Assembly: GCA_008638375.1 (NCBI GenBank)
Contig: CM018043.1
Coordinates: forward strand, 52,960,947-53,024,946
DNA: 64,000 bases
Source of the DNA: Nyssa sinensis
Lineage: Eukaryota > Streptophyta > Magnoliopsida > Cornales > Nyssaceae
Direction: 5' to 3'
Part shown: piece after piece, positions 12,891 through 24,785 of the stretch
Layout: each line of letters opens with the position of its first letter
How positions within the stretch are numbered: the stretch's first letter is position 1
The notes under the pieces: generated by a model
Told to the model about the DNA's origin: nothing
Databases searched by the model: none
What the model saw: the letters and a program-made list of their open reading frames with translations, nothing else
Translations under genes and position numbers: made by a program

Positions 12891-13467
12891 AAAAAAAATT
12901 AAAAATTGAGAGTTAAAATTTTTTATTTGGAATAGTCCAACTTGGTTTTACAAATAAAATGTTTTATTGGCCTTAATTATGTTATTGTTGATTAAAATTA
13001 TTTCCTTTGCTAGTCACTATTATTTGTACATTTTGTTCTTACGATCGAACATATGATAAACGATAAATAGCAATAATTATCATCAAGAAAAGGCAAGCAA
13101 AAATCGATTCGTCTGTCTCACAGGAAGCTTCTATTCGAGCTGATCTCAAACGAGTAAATTTGGTCCATGAAGTATATACAGGCATATGCCTGCTGCCGCA
13201 CAACTTCCTCTCAAAACCAACATGTAAGACATTTCTTGACGTACAACCTGATAAGAACAGCTATAAGAATTCTAAATAATTACCCATTTTGGAAACACAC
13301 CTCTGTATTTTATTAAATAGATTGATTGGAACACCCACCACACCAAAAACAAAAACCTGGCAATCAAAACAAGACAACCAGCAAAGGTTACTCTGAAATT
13401 GATATTAGAAATTCAATCACAAGCACAGAAAAACTTGCAAAATAATCCCCTTCAGTTCACCGAGCAA
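12890..13467. other. Intergenic, upstream of WEB-like ORF A
   Basis: No coding sequence recognised. At about 13,080 (tatcatcaagaaaagg) copy A joins directly two points that in copy B are about 1 kb apart. An open frame runs into the ORF below from about 13,399, but it has no ATG. Confidence 0.5.
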
Positions 13468-14484
13468 ATGGAGTCCAACAATGGAGCAAGAACAAATAGC
13501 TATTTGCAGAAAGCAAGGGAAACTGGTAGCAATACATCGGCGGTGAAGATAACAGAACTGCAAAAGACCAAGGAAGAACTCAAGAGAGCTAAAGACGATG
13601 CCATGCAGTCTTGGCTAGACTCCCGGCCTCTCATTGACGAGCTTGAAAAGTTGCAATCAAGCTTCGAAAGTGCAAAAAAGCGATCTACCATGTCTACTAG
13701 TGTCATCTCAGAGCTTGAATCTCAGCTTGAAACCACCAACATGTCTATCAGAACCAAAAAGGAGGAAGAACTCAAGGACAGAACAATGATCAATGAAATA
13801 ACTCAGGCTTTGGATCAAGAACGAGAAGGGATGGAACAGCTCAAGCGGGAAACAGAGGAAGGACGGGGAGCAAGATCAAAACTAAAACAAGACCTACGGC
13901 TGAGGAGGCAGAAACTTCGGAAAAAGCAACTCATGCTTAGAGCAGTTCGGTTAGAATCGCAAGCTTTAAGTGCATCTGCAGAAGAAGCACTTCTCAACAT
14001 CAATCGTTCAGAGATGGACAATATTACAGTCCAACTCACTCAGGAAGAGTACTATGCATTGACAAGAAGGGCTAAGGAAGAGTCTTCACTCGCAGATTGG
14101 CGAGTTTCAGTGTCAGCGGAACAAAGAATTGTGGCCAAGGCAAGCAGAGACTCAGCTTTGAGAAGGTTGGAAGAAGAGTATTCTGACAACAAATTAAGGA
14201 AAAGGAAAATGAAAGACGAAATACCCCAAGATGGAAATACTATGATAGAAGCAGAAGAACAAGATTCAAGGACTAGGGTGGGAGCCCAAGTCAACAATAG
14301 ACCAACTGTTTTTCCTAAAGCTCGAGCTAAATTGATAGCAGAGTCTAGCCAAGTGAATACCAGGCCACAATCGAGAAGATCAAGAAGTAACAAAAATAAA
14401 AAAATTGCCAAGAAAAAGAAACCATCCATTTTTGTTCAAATCAGAACCTTTTTTGTACAAAAGATAAAAAGATGGTTTGGATGA
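13468..14484 (+). CDS. WEB/PMI2-family-like coiled-coil protein, copy A
   Basis: A single open frame of 338 aa from the first ATG (MESNNGART). It is rich in heptad-like Glu/Lys/Leu and predicted to be coiled coil for most of its length. Motifs TKEELKRAKDDAMQSWLDSR and LTQEEYYALTRRAKEES, plus ADWRVSVSAEQRIVAKASRD, resemble the DUF827 core of WEB1/PMI2/PMI15 proteins, which regulate chloroplast photorelocation. It ends in a basic, hydrophobic tail (FFVQKIKRWFG). It is shorter than typical members (roughly 550-600 aa or more) and lacks the usual N-terminal segment; no upstream exon for this was found. It could be an N-terminally truncated paralogue or an ORF kept open by recent duplication. A poly(A) signal is at 14,528-14,533. 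Confidence 0.7.
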   Translation: MESNNGARTNSYLQKARETGSNTSAVKITELQKTKEELKRAKDDAMQSWLDSRPLIDELEKLQSSFESAKKRSTMSTSVISELESQLETTNMSIRTKKEEELKDRTMINEITQALDQEREGMEQLKRETEEGRGARSKLKQDLRLRRQKLRKKQLMLRAVRLESQALSASAEEALLNINRSEMDNITVQLTQEEYYALTRRAKEESSLADWRVSVSAEQRIVAKASRDSALRRLEEEYSDNKLRKRKMKDEIPQDGNTMIEAEEQDSRTRVGAQVNNRPTVFPKARAKLIAESSQVNTRPQSRRSRSNKNKKIAKKKKPSIFVQIRTFFVQKIKRWFG

Positions 14485-14918
14485 TTTCAGATGTATTTCA
14501 TGAAATAGGCTCCTTGTTTCAATCTGCAATAAAGCGCTACAACCCTAGCTTGACCCAACAAAAAAAATAAAATTCACAACAAAATTTGGTTAGCTTTGAG
14601 TTTCTAATGCTTGTTCTCCCAAAAAGATCTGGAAGCTTCCTATTGCTCTCCAGCAAAGCCTGTAAGAAAAACAAGCTGAAATACAAAAGGGAAAAGGGAG
14701 GAGGGTGGGGGGGATCCATCAGATAAAAGCAGACAAAATTAAGGGGATCTATCAGATAAAAGCAGACAAAATTAAGTGCAGATATCGACCCAAAGTTTTT
14801 GTATACTAAAAATTGGCTTCCTCAGCTCATAGCAACCAGGGAAATCAATGGAGTTAAGAGCATTATAATCTCAAAAAAATTAAGCCTAAAGTATAGGAAG
14901 AACTCTATTTTCCATAAA

Positions 14919-16157
14919 TATTTGTGGCACACTAGAATCTACCATTGAATAACGGGATCAAGAAGCAATGTGGGACTCAATCTCAGTACCTCGTGCTTCC
15001 TAAGCCAATCTAACTTTGCATACGGAAAAGCCTGAACCGATGACTATATATATAACCTAGCATGTACACTTGAAGATTGAAAATCAACCAATTCATACAA
15101 CAAGCAGCCCACATTAGTTAGAGGAATGGTAACCAATATCAATTTCTAATAAGAACAAAGCAAAGCCATCAAAAGGCATCCAACATACCATGTGCCTGCC
15201 TGTGCCCTACTGAAACATTCTTGAGCAAGCCGCCTTCTCCAGATCACGTCTATCAGCAATCTGCAGCCATACTTAATTTTCAATCGCAGTCAAAAAGGTA
15301 ATGATAAAGGACATATGAATGTCACATGAAATATTTGTGGCACACTAGAATCTACCATTGAATAACGGGATCAAGAAGCAATGTGGGACTCAATCTCAGT
15401 ACCTCGTGCTTCCTAAGCCAATCTAACTTTGCATACGGAAAAGCCTGAACCGATGACTATATATATAACCTAGCATGTACACTTGAAGATTGAAAATCAA
15501 CCAATTCATACAACAAGCAGCCCACATTAGTTAGAGGAATGGTAACCAATATCAATTTCTAATAAGAACAAAGCAAAGCCATCAAAAGGCATCCAACATA
15601 CCATGTGCCTGCCTGTGCCCTACTGAAACATTCTTGAGCAAGCCGCCTTCTCCAGATCACGTCTATCAGAAATCTGCAGCCATACTTAATTTTCAATCGC
15701 AGTCAAAAAGGTAATGATAAAAGACATATGAATGTCACATGAAATATTTGTGGCACACTAGAATCTACCATTGAATAACGGGATCAAGAAGCAATGTGGG
15801 ACTCAATCTCAGTACCTCGTGCTTCCTAAGCCAATCTAACTTTGCATACGGAAAAGCCTGAACCGATGACTATATATATAACCTAGCATGTACACTTGAA
15901 GATTGAAAATCAACCAATTCATACAACAAGCAGCCCACATTAGTTAGAGGAATGGTAACCAATATCAATTTCTAATAAGAACAAAGCAAAGCCATCAAAA
16001 GGCATCCAACATACCATGTGCCTGCCTGTGCCCTACTGAAACATTCTTGAGCAAGCCGCCTTCTCCAGATCACGTCTATCAGCAATCTGCAGCCATACTT
16101 AATTTTCAATCGCAGTCAAAAAGGTAATGATAAAAGACATATGAATGTCACATGAAA
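14919..16157. repeat. 413-bp tandem triplication carrying the last CYP40 exon
   Basis: Three near-identical direct units start at about 14,919, 15,332 and 15,745. Each runs from aatatttgtggcacactag to tgaatgtcacatgaa. Equivalent points recur exactly 413 bases apart (the stop codon complement at 15,207, 15,620 and 16,033). Copy B has one unit only (about 30,105-30,520), so the amplification is specific to copy A and recent. Confidence 0.95.
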
Positions 16158-17053
16158 TAATGATGTCAAGTAAAAGTCACTGGCCTTCTTCTTTGCAGCA
16201 GCAAGCTCTTTCTTTATACTCCCTGAAAATTAAATGGGAAAAAAAAGAAGAGAAAGGCAAGCACTTGATTATTCATAACTATATAGAAATATGTGGACAG
16301 TTGCTCACATCACTCCCCGCAATCTACATATGGAGCAGAAATAATTTTGATCACTATTGTAGGTAATCCAAAACAATAAGTGTCAGCCCTAACACTCCAA
16401 AGAATAGGTAGCTAGTGGACCACTGAAGCAACTTGCCAAGCTTCAACCAGTCCATTTAAACCAAACTAGCTCCCAATTCCTAAATATAGTTTACCCTCTA
16501 ATAACTAATATTTATTAATTAATAATTTTTTATGAATTTCGTGTCATTGAAAATAATTAATGATTTCATTACTAAATAATTTATGATTCTTTGAAAAATC
16601 CATTTACAGTATTATTTATTAGAATAGAAAAATATGTGCGTCAGAATGTAGTACATAAAAATTATTACTAACATTAAGTTTTTGATAATAAAAAAAAGTG
16701 AGTAAGTTTTTTTATAATTCAAATTAGATATGATATATAATTTCTCAAGAAAAAAAATCATCACCTTTGCAAATAAGCCTGCGTGTATTATTATTATGTT
16801 AAAAATAGTATAGTTTGTAAGGAAAAAAATCATTAATTAAAATTATAGTGAAATTTAATAATTAATATCTTTATTACAGTAATTGACAATTTTTGAGTCT
16901 TTCAAAATTATTAATTATTAAATTCAATTGCACTGATCTTATTGCTTTTATGACAAGAAGATATAGAAATGTAGTCATTTACCATCACTTGGCTCCAACT
17001 CCAATGCCTTCTTGAAACTTTCAACGGGCTATGTCATTAAGTGCCACGTATGC
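15207..17053 (-). pseudogene. Orphan 3' fragment of CYP40 (exons 6, 7 and triplicated 8)
   Basis: Minus-strand remnants equivalent to the last three CYP40 exons: exon 6 at 17,053-16,983, exon 7 at 16,222-16,185, and three copies of exon 8 at 16,086-16,033, 15,673-15,620 and 15,260-15,207. Exon 6 has lost five bases relative to the intact exon (after GACATAG), which shifts the frame. The upstream exons 1-5 are absent because the duplication breakpoint lies in intron 5. Exon 7 and the exon 8 copies remain nearly unchanged. It is a truncated, non-functional copy created by the segmental duplication. Confidence 0.9.
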
Positions 17054-17843
17054 CTAATAAATTGGAAGAAATAAAATTGTTATATTATTGAAAAAAAAAA
17101 CCTTCTAAGAAAACTTCAAAATAGATAAAAGAAATTTCCATCTAGATACAGAAGGTGAGACAATGAGTATTTTCTTGTGCTCTGACAAGTATATGGGCCT
17201 ATGGGGAGAAAAATTGTACGACTGGTAACAATACTGTCTTAACACCTAACCCAATTATCCCACCCACCCAAATAAAAAAGGGACTTCGTTGAAGAAAACT
17301 TCAAGACAATTACAAAAAAATTTCTCAAAATACTACAGGCAAAGCAATTGATATTTTCGTGTTCTTAGACAAGGAGAAAAACGATATAAGTGATAACAAC
17401 ACTTTCATAACACAATGGGGAGAAAATTTGTACAACTGGTAACAACACTTTCTTAACATCTAACCCAATTACCCCACCCACCCCAAAAAAAAGGAGACTT
17501 CGTTGAAGAAAACTTCAAGACAAGTACAGAAATTTCCCTCAAAATGCTACGGGCGAGGCAATTGGTATTTTCATGTTCTTAGACAAGGAGAAAAACGATA
17601 TAAGTGATAACAACACTCTCATAACACTAAAGTCAAATCCCAGCCCCCCCACCACAAAAAACAGGAAGAGAAGAAGGAAAAAAGATAACCTCAAAAAGAA
17701 ATAAGGGACTACGTTAGAAATTCACACTAGGAATAAAGTGGATAAAGAATGCATAAAGAGAGAGAGAGAGAGAGAGACTAAATCAAAACATTTCCAGCCC
17801 AAAGTGAAATATCTAAAATAGAGGATGACATTAATGCCCCTAC
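17054..17843. other. CYP40 intron 5 remnant in copy A with internal tandem repeat
   Basis: Non-coding. A unit of about 200-230 bases (from tatggggagaaaa... through cttcgttgaagaaaacttcaagac... to gtgataacaacact) occurs twice, at about 17,195-17,405 and 17,415-17,620. The same arrangement is in copy B (about 36,300-36,730). A GA microsatellite is at about 17,758-17,775. Confidence 0.65.
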
Positions 17844-19006
17844 TAGGCCTGGCAAAACGGTTTCAAATCCGTCAATCCGCCCTAACCCGCCCACTATCAA
17901 TCCGTCCATTTAGTTAGCGGGTCATAAACGGGTTGGGTAATAAGAAACCCGTCAATTTAGCGGGTCAATACGGGTTGAATATGGGTGTTTGTCGGGTTGA
18001 GAATGAAAAATAATAAAATAGTATAAGAATATATATATGCATATATATATATATATATATATATCTTCATTTATATATAAGAATATATATATATATAAGA
18101 GCTTTGTTATATTTTTGGAAGGGGGAAAAAATAAAAATAAAAAATGAATTTTATATTAAAACCATTATAACAAAAAAGATCAGGATTTAATTCTCATCGT
18201 CCATCATAAAAATATATATATACACACACACACACAAATGCACTCTGGTGGATGCAAGGACAAAGGGAGAACATGCCCAAAAATTTTGGATATTGTATAT
18301 TTTATTCTTTATTTTGTAAGTTTTTTTTATAAAAAAAATAGGACTTGAGCCCTTCAAAATTTTATATATTCATATAAACCATCATAAATTTTAATATCTG
18401 CAATTTAACTCTTTCAAAAATTTGAATATTGTATTTTTTTACCATTAATTTTGTTAGAATTTTTTAATGAAATAAGACTTGGTCTCCTCAATTTTTTTTT
18501 ATATATATTCATATGAATTCCCTAAGGTTTTTTTTTTTATATATAACTTCATATCTGACCCTTCGGGTCGACTAATCCGGAAGATCAATCCCACCGTCCG
18601 TTAACGAAAGTCCTAAGTTTTAATACCTACAATTTGACTTTCCTAATTAAAATTTTTTAATCTACCACTATATATATATACACACACACACTCAAATCAA
18701 AATGTAAAGTAAATTTTTTTATGTTTAAAACGTTGTGGTCATTATATAGCAGACAACATGAATTCAACTCCATATAGCAGACAATAATAAATATATGAAC
18801 CAAACATAGCCAAAAAGAAATTCAATCTTCATATAATTTAATAACTTTTTGGTTGGTCATAGACAATTTTACAAGTAAGCTGTCAACATATTGCTTTTAC
18901 ATAAATATACCTAGTCTGATCTTAGATAAGTATTCTCTAAAAAGTAGTTTTGCAAGTTTGATTGTTTTTGTTCCAACCTATGCCTTTTGTAATCAAAATG
19001 TTCAAA

Positions 19007-19051
<45 letters not shown>

Positions 19052-19260
19052 TTAAATTTATTTGAAAATTAAAAAAATTCAAATAAATGAGAATTTATTA
19101 CTAAAAAAAAATTGGATAGTGGGTCAAATCCGGGTTGACTCGACCCATTTATGACCCGACCCGTATTCGACCTGTTCAATTCGAGTCAAATATGGGTTCA
19201 ACCCGTTTATGACCCGACCCGTTTACAACCCGTCCAAACCCGTCCGTTTTGCCAAGCCTA
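17844..19260. mobile_element. Non-autonomous hAT-type element with 8-bp target duplication
   Basis: Ends are 17-bp inverted repeats, taggcctggcaaaacgg at 17,844-17,860 and its inverse at 19,244-19,260 with one mismatch. The subterminal regions are rich in acccgt/gggtc motifs. The 8-base sequence gcccctac is duplicated at 17,836-17,843 and 19,261-19,268. Copy B carries the unoccupied site (gcccctacactgc at about 36,960), proving insertion after the duplication. An 8-bp duplication with short inverted ends is the hAT signature. There is no transposase; the interior is AT-rich with (AT)n and (CA)n runs. Confidence 0.9.
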
Positions 19261-19289
19261 GCCCCTACACTGCAAAGTTTCTCGCACAA

Positions 19290-19335
<46 letters not shown>

Positions 19336-19338
<3 letters not shown>

Positions 19339-19572
19339 AATGCTATCTTTACCTTAACATTTTACCAAAAAAATTTACTTGTTGACGTGGCTGCTTTGGT
19401 GCTAGTGAATTCAACTTCTTGGTGCTAGTTATTTCAGGTGAGTCCAAGAAACTTAATTGACTAGTACTAAAAGGATATCTGCATATACCAAGAGGTTTAA
19501 TTGACTAGTACCAGAACAGCCACGTTAGCAGATAAAAAAATTTGATAAAATTTTATAATAAAGATAGGATTA

Positions 19573-19574
<2 letters not shown>
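19336..19574. mobile_element. Small MITE, 239 bp
   Basis: Inverted ends of about 55 bases: agtaatgctatctttacc at the left is matched by the inverse of ggattact preceded by aataaagata at the right. Both arms contain gacgtggctg or its inverse cagccacgtt. The element is absent from the equivalent place in copy B (about 36,985-37,015). It is flanked by GA and AT microsatellites that hide any target duplication, so the superfamily is undecided. Confidence 0.75.
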
Positions 19575-19607
<33 letters not shown>

Positions 19608-20412
19608 CAAGGGAACTTGGACCTCCTAGAGCAACCGACCGAATAACTTGGGGGCACCCCACAAGTGCTCTGCACCAGGTAATACACCAAAGTCTTTATG
19701 ACTACACCCTTGGGAGTTGGTGAGAATCCATCATGTGACCTCTACTCCCTTGGGGATGTTTCTCATAATATTACCAACCATTTATCGTTTTAATAACATT
19801 AAGGGTTCCAAGGACGGAGCTAGCTTGGGCGTTGGGGGCGAAGGGGCAATTTTTTATTTAATTTTTTTTTTCAAACATACCCCTTTAATTATATTTTTGC
19901 CCCCCTAGGTCTAAAATTTTGCACTTGCCTTTATTTTAATCTTAATTTGAGCCTTCAATGAAACTTTTTGAGATATTTTGTATTGCGTAAAGTTTTTTAA
20001 GAGTCTTTTTTTTATTGGAATTTGTATCTAATTTGTAAGTTCCTTTATATTAATAATTTAAGTTACTTATCAAAAATATATCAATCAATATTAAAATTTA
20101 TATTTTTTTAATTATAAAATTTATGATCAAACATTTAATGAAAAATTTTTGTCCCTAAAGCAAAATTCTTGGCTCCATACTTGAAACCAGCCATCAAAAA
20201 GAGGGACGGATGACTGGAGGGGCGGTACTCTGCATGTTTCAAATTCGTCTCACAGTCAATGCCAAAAAAGTGAGAATTAAGTCTCCCTTCGAGTTTTTGA
20301 AGCTTTATAATTAAAATTAAATACACGCTTATGGTAGACAATGTTCATAAAAAGAGTATCCCATGAGTGGTTTTTTATGATTGATCTAGTGAGTAAATTT
20401 GATGCCAAAAGA
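19575..20412. other. Rest of the CYP40 intron 5 remnant, end of copy A
   Basis: Collinear with 37,010-37,855, without a gene. The frames open here are shadows. Confidence 0.7.
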
Positions 20413-20855
20413 GAAAAAGTTTAATTGCTAACTTCTATTTTAATACTGTTAAAAAATATTATTGATTAGATCAAAATAATTTTCAAGATATATTTTAAAA
20501 AATACTAAATAATAGATAAAACAAATTTTTTAATTCAAAAAAAAAACATAACATTTTTTATTTATCTAGAATGGCTAAAAATTAAATTTTTATTTTATAA
20601 AATGTTATGATTTTTTGAGATTGAAAAATTTATTTTATATATTTTTTAATATATTTTTTCTAAAATGTATCTTGAAAGTTATTTTTGTATAATCATTAAT
20701 ATTTTTTAATGACATTAAGACAGAAGTTAACAATTAGACTTTTTTTATATTAAAAGTTTCTTTTTATTAGATTTTTTAGATAGAAAAAAATATATCATGA
20801 GTTTTTTTAATTAAAAAATCTATTTTAAATACTTTTTAATATATATTTTTTCCAT

Positions 20856-22973
20856 GTATGTAATTGCATTGTCAGTACACTTATTATATTGGATTATAAA
20901 TTATTTTCCTTAATAACATTTCAACCATTAATTGATTTCCATTCCTGTTGTACAAAATATAAATCTTTTTTCAAAATCAATAAATTTGAACTCTTATTTT
21001 ACGAACTATATCAAATGATTGAAATCCCCCCTAATCATACTTAATTTCTTTACAAGTTTTCCCACAACCACTAATGTCCAATAAACAAATTACGCCATCC
21101 TTTGGGAATACTTTACAAGAAGAGGGTGGTGGTGTTGGTGGTGGTGTTGTATTTGAGGTATTTTCTGAAAATTTTAAAAATTTTGGAAAAAAAATTCTTA
21201 ATTTTTTTTATAAAAAAAATCTAAAAAATAAGAGAAAAAATTGAAAGTTTGAGGGGGTGATTACACTCTCCAATAACGTGCATTGATATAACACTGTATT
21301 ATTGATAATAATATAAATTATATAATTAATATGATACGAAGATAAAGTTTTATATGAGTGCCATTTTATATGGAATAGAAATTTAGAATACTAAACTTGG
21401 TATTTATAGCATTATTGTATAATAATTTGTAGGAGTATCATGACCAAGAGTGCCTCGGGGTTGAAACCTTCAACAATAAGTTAATGGTAATGTTTAAAAG
21501 GTGAAAATATTTAAGAACTATTTTGAAGATGTCCCAACAATACAAACTGCCATGATTAATCATGTAGAAAATAGATAAAGGTACTTGTCAATTTTAAAAT
21601 TAGATTATAATACCCATCAAATTTAATTTTTGTTGCATTTGTAGAAGTGATCGTGATGGGGGAGCCACCTGGGCGGAATCAATCAAATCAATTAGTGAAT
21701 CAATCTCAGATAAAAAAGATAAATGAAAAAAAATACATACATAATTCGATAAAGTATCTATATTTATGTATAAAAATATTAATTTATTATGTATTAAAGA
21801 AATTAAAAAAATAAAACACTCGTAAACTTAAAATTGTCATTTACGTCCACTAATAGCTCACAAAGTTATTCTCCTCACATATTCAAATCCTAGAAAACCA
21901 CACGATTATATATGCAGATTGGCTTCGAAAAATCTATGCACATACGAATAGAAAAGCGACTTCCATTCAGACGGAACCACTAAACCCGCATATTACTATT
22001 TTTTGGATTGCATCACGAAGAATCCTCAGCCTATCTCATGATTCACACAGCATGGTCAGCAGCAGCCAAAGAAGAAAAAGAGATTGCGTAGGCCGATAGG
22101 CTGCTAACAGACAACACGATCTAATTAATTAAAAACGTGTGAGCTGACTGTGTATCTAGCTAGAGTGGGTGATGGCTGCTCATGGAAGTTGAACAAAGCA
22201 ATCTGCTATGACAACCTTAAAATATGTTACCCAAAGTGGCCCTTACATAGGAGAAACTCTCTCATGCAGCCATTGCATTGATTTGTGTTACAGTCATTGT
22301 GATTTTAATCTTTCTACAAACAACAAGAACACATAATGAATACTGAATTACAGAAGGTTGAGCTGTTACGTCAAATCCAAGCTTCTATATTGGATAACAA
22401 CTAATCCTAGCACAATCAATGAAAATGAGTGTCAGAGGTTTTGGTTCAAGTCTTTGTGTGGATGATTTTTGTTGTACCAAGAAAAATTGCTTTGGGGTCA
22501 GGTTCTTTGAATTAAATCATTTGTGCGAGCAAATGAATTGGATTCATGCATGTAACAATGCAAAATTATATTCAATTTTGAAGAAAGTATGATGGAAACA
22601 TGATTTTTATTTTTTTATTTTTTTTTTGGGGGGTGTTCCAACCATTCTGTGTGAGAGGCTATGTATATATATGTAAGGGTCTCTCTCTATATCTATATAT
22701 ATATATATATATATAAATTGGGGGATGGTAGGGCATTATGTTTGGAAAATAATGCAATGATGGATGGATGAAAGTTATCAAAGATAAGTTATTTTATTAC
22801 CTGCATCTTGGATGCTTCTGACCTAGAAGGCTACAATGGCTAGGTGCATGGGGATTCTTCCCTCTCCACTCATGCATGCTTTTCATAACACTGTCATGCT
22901 GTATTTGTGTTTGTGCTTTCCATAACTTTTCAGAACAAAGTTATCAAATTGAGGGTATATATATATATATATA
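20856..22973. other. Intergenic part of copy B
   Basis: Non-coding, collinear with 7,986-9,900. It includes about 300 bases (22,221-22,517, beginning atatgttacccaaagtggcc) and about 55 bases (near 21,980-22,035) that copy A lacks. Short AT microsatellites are at 22,690 and 22,955. Confidence 0.6.
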
Positions 22974-24113
22974 TGAGTTTTTGTAATAAAACAAAAATTA
23001 TTTTACTGTATAAAAATATAATAATGGAAACTAAATAAGAATATTTACAGAATTATAGAAATTGAAACAGTGATCAAAACTTCTGTTTTACATAATATCC
23101 TTAAGACGAACTACAACCCTCGCACGGGTACTTACGAGTCCTTGGTCGTATGTCTCTCATGATATAATAATCGAGTATACGCAGATCTTAAGCACTACAA
23201 CTGCATGTCTGACGAACCAAACCATAACTTATCTCTCTCAAACTTTATGGTTACTGACGCACAGAATGTAAGAAAAATTCGATAATTGAATGGTAAGTGC
23301 AGTGGTGTTTATATAGAGTCCTTCACACTTATTCAGTCAAAATTCAAACTAAAGGTAATCGCAAAACGACAGCGTTGGATTTAATTATCCTGATAAGGAA
23401 AAGACAGTATTTTGAAAAATATTTTCCCAAAAAGATATATAAGCACTGTAGCTGCATGTCTGACGAACCAAACCAGTGACTTGATCTCTCTTACTGACAC
23501 ACAGAATGTAAGAAAAATTTGATAATTAAATGGTAAGTGCAGTGGTGGTTATATAGAGTCATTCACCCATATTCAGTCAAAATTCAAACCAAAGGTAATC
23601 GCAAAACGACATGCTAAACGACAGCATTGGATTTAGTTATCCTGGTAAAGAAATGACAATGTTTTGAAAAATATTTCCCTAAAAAGATATGTACACAGAC
23701 CCAAACCCAAACTCAAACCCAAACCCAAACCCGACCCAGTTCGGTATGGCAATACATGCGTGGTGAACCAAATATGTACTAAGTCTTCCTCCTTCCACAA
23801 TACTTTGGTGCCCTTAGGACTCAAACCTTCTTTCAAGGTGATTATATATATACTCTTTAAAAGCCTTGTACCCATCCTATGTAGGACACAAACTTTTTCA
23901 CAAATTTTTGTTACCATTTTCAAGTGGTGATGTTTGGAGGCAATTTCTTATTCACTCTTTAATGATTTTGAGTAACCCAATATATCATCTTAATCTTTTC
24001 ATGAAAAAGAACACATTTTCATATAAACCCACCAAAATTAATGTTTGGGACCCAGTATAATTTTAACTCAAAGATAGCTAAAAATTTATTCTCAAAACCC
24101 ATTATTTCTAACA
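22974..24113 (-). mobile_element. Solo LTR-like insertion of a Copia-type element
   Basis: Interrupts copy B between points that are adjacent in copy A (about 9,930). In minus orientation it starts tgttagaaataatgggtttt and ends ...caaaaactca, the TG...CA form of an LTR. It contains no internal coding region. A roughly 250-base direct repeat lies inside (about 23,195-23,440 and 23,445-23,690). The order of blocks matches the LTR-type sequence at 900-1,740. Target duplication is unclear because of the adjacent (TA)n run. Confidence 0.7.
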
Positions 24114-24164
24114 GTAACATTTATATAAAATTATTTCTATATACATTCATGTATAAGTTTGAGA

Positions 24165-24236
24165 AAGAGAAATACATGTGTATACATATATACACATGGA
24201 CGTGTATACATAAACATATCTACATACATACATTCA

Positions 24237-24275
<39 letters not shown>

Positions 24276-24330
24276 GTATGTATATATATATATATATATA
24301 TTTATACATATATACGTATGTATATTATTC
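24165..24330. repeat. CT/AT microsatellites upstream of patatin-like gene 3
   Basis: (CT)n at 24,237-24,260 and (AT)n/(GT)n tracts to about 24,320, the copy-B counterpart of 9,985-10,165 with different repeat numbers. Confidence 0.85.
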
Positions 24331-24614
24331 TTATAAGTATGATGAAAAAGATTTACATTAGAAGAAGATGATACCTATATATTCTTATAAGTATGATGAA
24401 AAAGATTTACATGAAGATGAGCATACCTTGATACATGCACATATACATTGGGTACACCGTGGCATGGATGATAGGAGGGTCTGGTTGATGACAAATAGGA
24501 GGAAATAACACTTCAAGTTCCGAAAAGATTTTAAATAGTATTCAAAAAAGGACAAGAGGGGGGACTCGACCAAAAATCAACAATGGTGTCCCCAAAATAA
24601 TCAAAAGGCACTGA

Positions 24615-24622
24615 TATAAATA
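24615..24622 (+). promoter_or_regulatory. TATA box of patatin-like gene 3
   Basis: TATAAATA at the same distance from the ancestral ATG as in gene 2. Confidence 0.6.
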
Positions 24623-24785
24623 ACGATGTCTCTACTGATGGATGGGCCATTGCCTGCTTAATTTCCATTCTTCTTTTCTTGCTATATATCAATTGTTGGT
24701 TTGATCCTCTACCACATAATATGCAAAGGACACTCTCTTAATAGCAATTTGTTTGCTAACAACACTTCAATTTTCACAACCTCAA

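Noticed and set aside
13500..14429. Long open frames on the minus strand opposite the WEB-like ORF (also 28,724-29,650)
   Set aside because: They are antisense shadows of the coiled-coil frame, rich in Ser/Leu/Phe as expected, with no motif.
14919..16157. Regularly spaced repeats resembling an array
   Set aside because: Units are 413-bp direct tandem copies without short repeats and unique spacers, in plant DNA; not CRISPR.
23700..23740. Telomere-like CCCAAAC repeats
   Set aside because: The unit is cccaaa(c/ctc), not the plant telomere unit ccctaaa, covers only about 35 bases and lies inside an LTR-like insertion.
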